NCBI GenBank assembly: GCA_964036665.1
Contig: OZ038527.1
Coordinates: forward strand, 14,787,835 to 14,851,834
From: Gordius sp. MW1
Lineage: Eukaryota > Nematomorpha > Gordioida > Gordea > Gordiidae
Length of the DNA stretch: 64,000 bases
Reading direction: 5' to 3'
The notes beneath the pieces were generated by a model. That model made no database searches. It was given only the letters and a program-made list of their open reading frames with translations, and was not told the origin of the DNA. The position numbers and the translations under genes are program-made. Of the stretch, positions 55,456-64,000 are shown piece after piece. Numbering within the stretch: position 1 is the stretch's first letter; every line of letters starts with the position of its first letter.

Positions 55456-56978
55456 CCCCGCGTTCGTGATGACACGCGAATTGTGAATTAGTTCGCGCGA
55501 AAATAACAAATGTATTAATTAAATAGAAGGCGTTCATAGTGAAATCGCAGACGATTATTTTCGCACGCGGCAAAAAGCGAACAAAATAAGATACAACTCA
55601 TTTTGTATTTTTCGCGCTATGGTGAAAAAATTGCAATTGCATAAGATCTGATCAATGATATTCGGGATATACCAATGATATATGACAAATTCCATAATGA
55701 ATATAAGGATATCAACAAAAAGAATGAAGAATTTGAGAAATTAGCCCAAAAATATTTGGTCTCAAGTAATAATATTACTTTAAAATGTTTATTATAATAC
55801 TTTAGGTGAAGATATAAAAGCAAGATGGAAGAATCTGAGAGACACATATATGAAAGAGTTGAATAAGGCCAAAAATCTTAAAAGTGGAAGTGGTTTGACC
55901 ACATCTTATTGGCCTTATTTTACTGTGATGGACTTTTTAAGACCTACCTTAGAACCTAGTCAATGGTCTAGTCTAGATGACTCAATAATGTTTGGAGAAG
56001 ATATATCATTTAACCTAGATAGCATGTGTTCTGAGGCTTCAACTTCTTACAAGGAAAATAACAAGGAAAATGGTAAATTTATAAAGCTTATTTTAATTAA
56101 TATTCATATAGAACCTCCAACTCCAATTATTGAAAAGAAGAGAAAGAAAAGTGCAGAAAACAACTTTTTGGAGAAGCTTTTGGACCTTGAAGTCAAAAAG
56201 CAGAATAAACCAGCTGTCATAGCTGTACTTGAAGAAACACTGAACAAAAGATCTGACAAGGGCAGAGAAAAATTATCTAAAAAAATAATATTGGAATGCT
56301 TAACCTTTATATCAGATGATGAATAAAAATTTTATTATATTTGTATCATATATATGTACAGAGTCAATAAAATAAATATGGGTTGAAAAGTGGAGGATAT
56401 TGCATTACATGTTTTAATCAAAATATAATGTATAGTTGATATTCCTATCTTATGTGAATAGCTTATTGATGGATAAGAACTTCCACAGGCCAAATATCTA
56501 AATTAAGATGTGTTAAAAAATTTAAAATGCTTACCTGATAGTTATCATCAATTTTTCTTCGGGTGAAATGGAATATGCATAGTTTGTTCTCTGTGATTTT
56601 ATCTTGGTAGTTATTTTTTCTAATATATAATAAAATGTTTCCTAAAAACTATAGAAAACTAATTCATTATTATACCTTGCTCATCCTAAAATAATTGAAG
56701 AATTTCACTGGAGAGTTCAATAATTTAGGAAAAGTAGTGTGATATTCACTCTCTTTCATCCTATTTACATTGATCTTATTTACATTTCTTTTTTTCATAG
56801 CATAATATAAATATAAGTATTTTAACGTTAGGTGTGAAACCATGTTAAGTTATAAGCGAATCAAGCGAATTAAATCGCACGCATTATGAACAACGATCGC
56901 GTGCGAATTGCTTAAACAATTTCGCGAAAAAAATTCGCTTCGCTTTTTTTCGCTTCGCGTGTCATCACGAACGCGGGG
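55456..56978 (+). mobile_element. PIF/Harbinger-type transposon carrying a MADF gene
   Basis: 1523 bp with 25-bp inverted ends starting CCCCGCGTTCGTGATGACAC, identical on both sides, and a TTA duplication (55453-55455 and 56979-56981). TTA duplications and a Myb/MADF-type accessory gene are features of PIF/Harbinger. No DDE transposase is encoded, so it depended on another copy. Subterminal TTCGCG and CGCGAA strings are repeated inside both ends. Confidence 0.85.
55648..56326 (+). CDS. MADF-domain DNA-binding accessory protein of the Harbinger element
   Basis: Exon 55648-55765, 40-nt intron, exon 55806-56326, with an optional 39-nt intron at 56073-56111 that is also open. The N-terminus LINDIRDIPMIYDKFHNEY and the VSSEDIKARWKNLRDTYMKE segment form a MADF (Myb/SANT-like) domain with conserved W. 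A lysine-rich stretch (IEKKRKKSAEN) and a helical C-terminus follow. In Harbinger elements such proteins bind the ends and help import the transposase. The start is unresolved: an ATG at 55619 lies in another frame. Confidence 0.7.
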
Positions 56979-57500
56979 TTAGACTTAAAGAGAATGCTCA
57001 ACCTAGGTTTTGCCCAGCGAAGAGTGTTCCTTTTTTGTGGCGTAAACAGGTACAACAGGTTTTGGGTAAATAGCTAGCCGACGGTGTAATAGAACCCGTT
57101 GAAATTTCCGAGAGGGCTACCCCACTGGTTCCAGTTAAGAAGTCGGATGGGTCAATTAGGGTATGCGCGGATTATAGAATAACGGTCAGTATATATGTGG
57201 TCGACGTTAAATACCCATTACCCATATTAGAATGTATTTTATCTAATTTGCGTGGTGCAAATTATTTTTCTAAGATCGACCTTGCAAACGCCTATTTACA
57301 ATTAAAGGTTGATTGCAAGACGGCGTTAGTTTTAACTAATAACACTAACCAAGGGATGTTTGCTTTTAAAAGATTACCTTTCGGTCTTAGTGTGTCAGCG
57401 CCGATTTTTCAAAAACCATGGCATCCTTGTTTGCTAACATAGAGGGTGTAATTAATTATTTAGACGATATCTTGGTTACTGGATCTAATAAAAACGAGCC

Positions 57501-58367
57501 CGGCCGGTGGCTCAGGGAAGAAGGGAGAATGCAATAAGACATGCTAATACGAGGGGAGGACGGCGGGCTCAAAGAGCGCTTCGAAGAAGGTGCGGAGGTT
57601 GTGGAAGATGGGATGGCACCTACCCCCAATGTGCGAAACTGAGCGAGGCGCAGTTGCACATCAGAGTAGGGCAGAGAGGGCGTCATTGAACAATGCGGGA
57701 GTGCCGCTGGTTTGAGCGGGTTAGGGCTACAACGGAAGGGTTGAACGTGCTCCCGCAAGGGGCAAACGTTTTATCTTATGCAACACGTTGTGTAGCTCGT
57801 ATTGTGCGTATCAGCTCGGGCACGGTGGTATCCACTCTTGACGGCCTAACCCCTGCTATAGGTATAGCTCCCAACTATACGACGCCTGATAACATAACAG
57901 CCACGGATCAGCAGGCGCCCTTAAATCAAAAACTATCATTCATGACATCTTAATTTTTTTAAAAATTGCCGTCCGCCTCTTCATCAGCACCCACCGAAAA
58001 CACATCTTCCTCCATTAACATATGTTAATCCGTGGCTGTTATGTTATCAGGCGTCGTATAGTTGGGAGCTATACCTATAGCAGGGGTTAGGCCGTCAGGA
58101 GTGGGGACCACCGTGCCCGAGCTGATACGCGAATAGGAGCTACACGGCGTGTAGCATAAAATAAAACGTTTGCCCCTTGCGGGAGCAAGTTCAACGCTTC
58201 CGTTGTAGCCCTAACCCGCTAAAACTCAACCAGCGGCACTACCGCATTGTTCAAAGACGCCCTCTCTGCTGTACCCTGATGAGCAACTGCGCTTCGCTCA
58301 GTTTCGCACATGGGGGGTAGGTGCCATCTTCCACAACCTCCACACCTTCTTCGAAGCGCTCTTCGAC
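57501..58367. repeat. GC-rich unknown sequence, copies A (+) and B (-) forming an inverted pair
   Basis: Copy A runs forward from about 57501 to 57920; copy B runs in reverse from 58367 to about 57940. Both encode, with indels, the peptide run GLTPAIGIAPNYTTPDNITA preceded by ISSGTVV. GC content is far above the surroundings. They meet near 57930-57960 around AGGCGCCC and AAATCAAAAACTATCATTCA. The protein family is not recognised. Confidence 0.6.
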
Positions 58368-58675
58368 TGTATTAAAAGGCGTTTCAGATTTCCAATTCAC
58401 AATAGCCGAATATTAGAACTTTATTTTCCCAAAATTCATATATTATTACATTTACTTTTCTTAAATCAATAATGATAATATTACGGCAATCATGCTAACG
58501 ATATATTTTCTTGTTTTAACATTAATCGATATTACAGTATATAATATGAATCATGATACAAAGGGGGGGGGGAATCTTGCAGCAGGCGCCGGTAAATTAT
58601 AAAGTTTCGTGTGACGCAAAGGGGATGGGGGAATATTTCGAGATTTTGCAGCAGGCGCCCGTAAATCAAAAAGTA
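58368..58675. other. AT-rich spacer between unknown copies B and C
   Basis: Contains a G-run near 58565 and two CAGCAGGCGCC strings (58579-58589 and 58650-58660), each followed by GTAAAT. No coding sequence seen. Confidence 0.5.
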
Positions 58676-59190
58676 TCATTCATGGCATCTTACTTTTTTT
58701 AAAAAATTGCCGTCCGCCTCTTCATCAGCACCCACCGAAAACACATCTTCCTCCATTAACATGTGTTGATCCGTGGCTGTTATGTTATCAGGCGTCGTAT
58801 AGTTGGGAGCTATACCTATAGCAGGGGTAAGGCCGTCAGGAGTGGGTGGATACCAACGGGCCCGAGCTGATATCCGCAATAGGAGCTACACGCCGTGTTG
58901 CATGAGATAAAACGTTTGCCCCTTGCGGGAGCACGTTTAACGCTTCCGTTGTAGCCCTAACCCGCTCAAACTCAACCAGCGGCACTCCCGCATTCTTTAA
59001 TGACGCCCTCTCTGAAGTACCCTGATGTGCAACTGCGCCTCGATCAGTTTCACACGTTGGGGGGTAGGTGTAATCTTCCACAACCTCCGCACCTTCTTCG
59101 AAGCGCTCTTCGAGCCCTCCGTCCTCCCTCGTATTAGCATGTCTTGTTGCATTCTCCCTTCTTCCCTGAGCCACCGGCCTCACAGGGGTT
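58676..59190 (-). pseudogene. GC-rich unknown gene fragment, copy C
   Basis: Two overlapping frames: 59183-58836 (including REDGGLEERFEEGAEVVED and RVRATTEALNVLPQGANVL) and 58879-58676 (including GLTPAIGIAPNYTTPDNITA and ending VGADEEADGNFLKKVRCHE). A small insertion near 58850, absent from copies A and B, shifts the frame. It is acidic with no signal peptide or known domain that I recognise. It is bordered by AGGCGCCCGTAAATCAAAAA, also found in copy A. Confidence 0.5.
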
Positions 59191-59254
59191 AAGTTGGGTT
59201 CATATAAAGAGCGTAGACGGGGTCATTTACCTACAAACCATAGAATGGGCGGGA

Positions 59255-60084
59255 AGCTTCTCCTAAATGAAAATACTCCAATGCCGAAACCTGTTTGGAG
59301 AGGCATATTTTCCCGATGTGATTTTAGGTATGGCATTTGTAACATGTAGCAAAGCGAAATTTACAAGTAGAACGGAAATGGTTACCTCCGCATGCGAAGC
59401 ATTTGATATTTGGTATCGGCTGTTTGTTGGTCACCGTATGAATAGGTTCCAACTGTTCGTCAACATATGACTTTGAAAACTAGCACGTTCAATTGACCTG
59501 GCAAGATCCAACACCCCTTGCCAAGTCAGATTATCCACAATCAACAATCCCTCTACAATTTTACCATTTTGTAATCCAGCTACGAAACGGTCTCGTAGAT
59601 TCTCCTCGAGAGTCGACCCGTAATTACAATTGATAGAAATACCTTTCAATCTTGCCGCAAATGAATCAATGTTTTCACCTTCCAATTGTAGGCATTTATG
59701 GAATTTGTATCTATGTACAATAGCACTCAGCGTGAGGGAGAAAAAACTTTTCAAGGTGGCAACTATCTCTTCGAATGATTTTTGCAACAGATCCGATGGT
59801 GAGAGAAGATTTATTAGTAATTCGTAATTCTGCGTGCCAATCACCGTAAGGAAAAGAGATTTCTTATCTCCGCCAACTACTAGATGGTAATGGTTAAATT
59901 GTGAAATGTAAAGGTCGATATTATCGAAAGGAATATATGGGTGGAAGTTAAGCGAAGAAGTCGACCGCGCCATTATTGAATCTTCAGAAATACAAAAAAC
60001 GAAGACTGGTTTCTTATCATATAAGTTTTGTATATCTTGCTGTAGCTCGACTTTTCCCACACTCGCTATCTCCTTGATTTTCAC
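59255..60084 (-). pseudogene. gag: gypsy gag (element 4), minus strand
   Basis: An open frame 60084-59431 with HPYIPFDNIDLYISQFNHYH, KKSLFLTVIGTQNYELL and RYKFHKCLQLEGENIDSFAA, the capsid region of gypsy gag. Downstream (59255-59430) are two zinc knuckles, the first CFACGGNHFRSTC, the second CYKCHT with a stop before NHIGKIC. Pol is not present next to it; the unknown GC-rich copies follow instead. Confidence 0.75.
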
Positions 60085-60195
60085 ACACTCTTACCCATTA
60101 ATTAACTCATTAGTTCTTTTCCCTCTTAGTTAATATTCCCACACACTCTCCCATTAATTATAATATCATTAGTTACTTTCTCTCGTAGTTTTTAG
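60082..60195. repeat. 57-bp direct repeat between head-to-head gypsy elements
   Basis: Two adjacent imperfect copies: CACACACTCTTACCCATTAA... and CACACACTCTCCCATTAA..., each ending with a CTCTTAGTTAATA or CTCGTAGTTTTTA string. It may be a remnant of LTR or leader sequence. Confidence 0.5.
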
Positions 60196-60387
60196 ACGTT
60201 AGGATTACATCATCGATCATTTGAGTTTTGTACTTGTAAACAAGTTCACCTTCGTTATTTTAAGTACATTTATTCTTCCCACGCTTTTCCCTATATATTA
60301 CCAATTTATCGCATATATTGATTCTTGCTTTTTCGCATTTATAATTCTTCTTGCTATTTTCCGTTCTTGTAATCGAAGCTATAAAAT

Positions 60388-61060
60388 ATGGCGCGGTCGA
60401 ATTTTAATATACAATTCCATCAATATAGTCCTACAGAAAGCTTCGACCTATATTTGTCCCAATTTAATCCTTATCACAATGTTGTCGGTTCCGATAAAAA
60501 ATCCTTATTTCTTACGGTGATAGGAGCCCAAAACTACGAATTACTTACAAATCTTATTGCCCCCCAGGACCCAGCAAACCTTCCTCTTGAAGATATGTTT
60601 AGCCCTAAACTTCTATTCTCCTAAATTAAACCCAATCGTACAACGCTACAAATTTAATAAGCTGTCCCAAATGGATGATGAAACCATCGATGCATTTATA
60701 GCAAGATTAAAGCGTGTGGCAACCATTGCGAATTTGGATCGAACCTTGAAAGCTGCCTCCGTGAAAGGTTTGTAGCTGGATTACAGAAAACAAAGATCGT
60801 TGAACGCCTTTTAGGCATCGAAAATTTGACATGGCAAATTGCGTTGGACACCTCTCGTGCCATGGAAAGGGCAGAACTACAATCACAATTATTGAATCAT
60901 TCGGAAACAGTTCATTTGGTGAAACCCAGGTCTTTAAATTATAGTTATTCATGCGGGGGTAATAATAATCGGGCCACGTGTAAATTTCGAACTGCATTTG
61001 TTTTAAATGTCAAAAAAAGGGACACATTGGGAAAATATGCAAGAGCGAATGTAGTGGTAC
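60388..61060 (+). pseudogene. gag: gypsy element 5 gag
   Basis: Broken frames with FDLYLSQFNPYHNVVGSDKK, FSPKLNPIVQRYKFNKL and DAFIARLKRVATIANLD. The zinc knuckles are damaged: SCGGNNNRATC has lost the histidine, and the second lacks its cysteines. Confidence 0.72.
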
Positions 61061-61104
61061 GCTTCATCAGGTTAATTATTCCGAGGGATATTCATCATTT
61101 CCCA

Positions 61105-62125
61105 CTTACACATTAAAGGTAAATGATCTGGGTGTTAATTTTGAAATAGATACAGGGTCATCAATGACAATGGTGAATAGAGGAAATATTGTAGTACGGA
61201 ACGTCTCTCCACTCAAACTATCTTAAAGAGTTATAATGGTACAACCATACCAACTAAGGGAAAAACCGAGGTGACAGTATTTGAAAATGGCAAACGATTT
61301 TAATTACCGCTAATCATATCAGAAGGCCATGGCCACAACATCTTAGGACGCGATTGGTTGCAACATTTTCCCCATATCCTAATTCGGCAAATAAATGGAT
61401 TAAAGATGATACAACTCCCTCTTCAATCAATATGGTTAATTGTTCCAATAATTTGAATGATATTACTAAAAAACATTCTTCGTTATTTAATAATAAATCC
61501 ACCGGAGTTATTGATTTTTATACAACACTTAAACTTAAACCCGAATCCTCTCCTAATTTTTTTCGGCTCAGACCAATCCCTTATTTTATTAAAGAAAAAG
61601 TGGACAAGGAGTTAGACCGACTAGTTAATGAAAGGGTTTTGAGATCTGTAAATTATGCCGATTATGCAGCACCCATTGTTACTGTTATTAAAAAAGATAG
61701 GGACTTAAGAATTTGTGGTGATTTCAGAAATTTGAATAATTGTCTAGTGGTTGAAAAATACCCAATTCCCCGCATCCAAGACTTGTTTTCTAAATTAGCA
61801 GGTTTTAGATATTTTTCCATATTAGACCTCAATGAAGCCTATTATCAAATTAAAATTACTGAAAAATCACAAACTATATTATAACAATTATTACCCACCG
61901 TGGTCTTTTTAAATATACACGACTTCCATTCGTAATTGCTTCTGCCCCAGCAATTTTTCAGCGCTTCATAGACTCATTATTTAGGAACATTATTGGTGTC
62001 GTAATATAATTTAGACGATATTATCGTGGCTGGGAAAACAATTAAGGATCACAATAAAAACCTCGAAACAGTGTTCAAAATATTAGATGAGGCTAACATA
62101 AAATTAAAATGAGAAAAATGTAATT
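61105..62125 (+). pseudogene. pol: gypsy element 5 protease and reverse transcriptase
   Basis: The protease motif EIDTGSSMTMVNRG lies near 61140-61182 and GHNILGRDWL near 61328. RT (61354-61884) has YAAPIVTVIKKDRDLRICGD and FSILDLNEAYYQI. A stop at 61884, then RLPFVIASAPAIFQRF and a damaged LDDIIVAGK near 62010 in another frame. Confidence 0.8.
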
Positions 62126-62158
62126 TTTTTCAAAAATCAATTAAAATATCTTGGACAT

Positions 62159-62872
62159 ATGATAAACGAGGAAGGAGTTCACACAACTAACAAAAATACT
62201 AAGGCAATTATAAATGCTCCTGATCCTACATCAATTAAGGAATTACAATCTTTTTTAGGCATGGCTACCTATTATGCTAAGTTTATACAAAATTTTTCGA
62301 CTCTAGCCCAACCCTTGTATAAATTATTAAGAAAATCTGTAAAATGGAGTTGGGCACAAGATTGTATCGATGCGGTTAAAAAGATAAAGAAAAAAATAAT
62401 TAATGCTCCTGTTTTAGTTCATTTCAATCCTCAATTACCATTGCTACTCTCCACCGATGCTCCAGCGGAAGGTATCGGCGCCGTTTTATCACATGAAATT
62501 AAAGGGTACGAGCATCCCATTTCTTTTGCCTCGCGCACACTCAACGCAGCGGAGAGAAATTACAGCCAAATTAAAAAAGAAGCGTTAGCAATTATATTTG
62601 CATTTCAAAAATTCAGAGAATATATTTATGGTCAAACCTTCAATCTAATAACAGACCACAAACCATTATTATCAACATTTAATCAAACCAAAAACGTACC
62701 ACTAGCCGTGTCGGCGCGACTTCAAAGATGGGCTTTATTTAAAACACCGTACCAATTTAATATTAAATATAAGAATACCAAAGAAAACGCTCGTGCAGAT
62801 ATGCTCTCAAGGTTAGCTGTTCCTGACGAAACAATATCTCAAGAGGGAGATAATTGTGCTATTTACGAATAA
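62159..62872 (+). pseudogene. pol: gypsy element 5 RT connection and RNase H
   Basis: An open frame of 237 codons with LQSFLGMATYYAKFIQNFST, LLLSTDAPAEGIGAVLSHE, YSQIKKEALAIIFAFQKFRE and LITDHKPLLSTF. It ends with RADMLSRLAVPD. All RNase H landmarks are present although upstream RT is broken. Confidence 0.82.
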
Positions 62873-62905
62873 ACATTTAAGCAATTCCCAATTACATCGG
62901 CAGAT

Positions 62906-63960
62906 GTGGCCAAACATACCCGTCAAGATCCTGTTCTAGGACAAGTCTATAATTACGTACTTCACGGTTGGCCCAAAAAAGTGGAATCGGAACAAGTCGT
63001 GTACCATCAACGCCAAAAAGTGTTAACAACGCTAAAAGAATGCCTTTTCTGGGGATATAAAGTGGTCATTCCACAACGATTAAGAAAAGGCATTTATATA
63101 TGCTCCATTTAGGCCATCCTGGTATGACCCGCTCTAGGATTCTAGCCCGTCAACATTTATGGTATCCAGGTATCGATAAGGACATCCAAAATTATGTTAA
63201 TAATTGTAAAAATTGCCAAGAGTGGTTTTCTGGAACACCAGAATTAGCTCCCCAAAAATGGACAAACCCTGGTAAGCCTTGGTCTAGGTTACATTTAGAT
63301 TTTTTGGTCCCATTCACGATTATTATCTAATTTTGGTCGATGCATATACCAAATGGCCAGAAATAGTCCCTATGACCAGCATAGTGCATCGTGCACAATA
63401 AATGCCCTCGAATCGATATTTGCTCGTTTCGGACTACCAAATTCCATTGTTTCAGATAATGGTCCATAATTTACAAGTGCTGAATTAAAGGAATATTGAA
63501 GGAAAAATAATATTCGAAACATTTATTCCAGTCCTTACCACCCTCGTTCTAATGGGGAAGCCGAACGTTTTATTCGAACTTTTAAAAATTTCCTATATAA
63601 GTCGCAAAATTTTAAAAATGATAAATTATTTAATTTCTTGTTTTCTTACAGGAAAACTATCCATCCTACAACTGGTTTTACCCCAGCAGATTCGTTAACC
63701 AAAATTCACCCCTTATGTTTGTTTAGCTTTTTAAAACACACATGACGGAAGGGGAACTTAAAGAGGATAATTTTATTAGAAGAAAATTTTTAATCGGTGA
63801 CAAAGTCTGTGAGAAATTTTACAAGTAGTGACAAATTGTGGTGCAAAGGAGTCGTTCGTAAAATACTTGGTCCCGTTTCTTACGTAATCGAAACAGAAGA
63901 AGGTATGATGTGGAAAAGACATGGCGACCACATAAGGAAACGCTGGATACAATAATAGAA
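62906..63960 (+). pseudogene. pol: gypsy element 5 integrase
   Basis: 62906-63112 carries the start; 63100-63330 the zinc-binding region (LHLGHPGMTRSRILARQHLW, CKNCQEW) and PWSRLHLDF. Broken DDE pieces follow near 63335-63620 (LVDAYTKWPEIVPM, SDNGP, YHPRSNGEAERFIRTFKNFL). A C-terminal region reaches about 63955. Several frame changes and stops. Confidence 0.78.
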
Positions 63961-64000
63961 GAAGAATTGCCTACAGGTGACAACGCCCGGCCCCTCTCCT

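Larger units (their letters stand above)
55257..57490 (+). pseudogene. pol: gypsy pol fragment (element 3), split by a Harbinger transposon
   Basis: Coding pieces 55257-55455 and 56982-57490. They meet in the same frame if the Harbinger element and one TTA are removed. The right piece has the RT segments PLVPVKKSDGSIRVCADY, FSKIDLANAYLQL and FKRLPFGLSVSAPIFQ. A stop near 57070 and loss of everything after the YLDDILVTGS motif at about 57460-57490 show it is dead. Confidence 0.8.
60388..63960 (+). mobile_element. decayed gypsy element 5, plus strand
   Basis: Gag, protease, RT, RNase H and integrase in order with many frame changes and stops. It is related to element 4 (gag shares KKSLFLTVIG and the following NYELL). 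No 3' LTR is seen before the window end at 64000, so the element may continue beyond it. Confidence 0.82.

Overview
The window is eukaryotic nuclear DNA, AT-rich and intron-rich, most likely from an arthropod or another invertebrate. Evidence: two split housekeeping genes, Ty3/gypsy and BEL/Pao LTR elements, Helitron-type ends, and hAT and PIF/Harbinger DNA transposons. The species cannot be named from sequence alone.

Left third (1-22869, + strand): the 3' part of the cytoplasmic dynein 1 heavy chain gene. Thirty exons join into one uninterrupted frame of 1881 codons plus stop, running from just before AAA4 through the stalk and microtubule-binding domain, AAA5, AAA6 and the C-terminal domain. 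Its introns hold a hAT MITE with an exact 8-bp target duplication, a 2.4-kb minisatellite-bearing repeat with a further 544-bp insertion, a LINE relic and a short Helitron.

22.9-30.5 kb: intergenic DNA with a GC-richer block of unknown origin, Helitron ends, a second hAT MITE and a 3.3-kb minus-strand Helitron-like unit that contains a second copy of the minisatellite block.

30.5-46.6 kb (- strand): a TELO2 (TEL2) orthologue, supported by eight exons with compatible phases (681 codons plus stop) and one 35-nt intron. Upstream on the same strand is a cluster of small phase-1 exons made by tandem duplication of a 145-bp exon-intron unit. One unit is split by a Ty3/gypsy element (39305-46356) whose LTRs differ at one position. 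A 5'-truncated BEL/Pao element sits inside that gypsy element.

47.1-64 kb: mostly transposable elements. There is a near-complete gypsy element with two LTRs (47100-51442); a decayed hAT element with terminal repeats and an 8-bp target duplication (52391-54639); a PIF/Harbinger element carrying only a MADF-type gene (55456-56978), inserted in an older gypsy pol fragment; three copies of a GC-rich unknown sequence partly in inverted orientation (57.5-59.2 kb); and two related, decayed gypsy elements placed head to head (59.2-64 kb).

Only dynein and TELO2 are confidently host genes: one drives minus-end transport on microtubules, the other helps mature PIKK kinases. They are not functionally linked. 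No operons, CRISPR arrays or rRNA genes are present.
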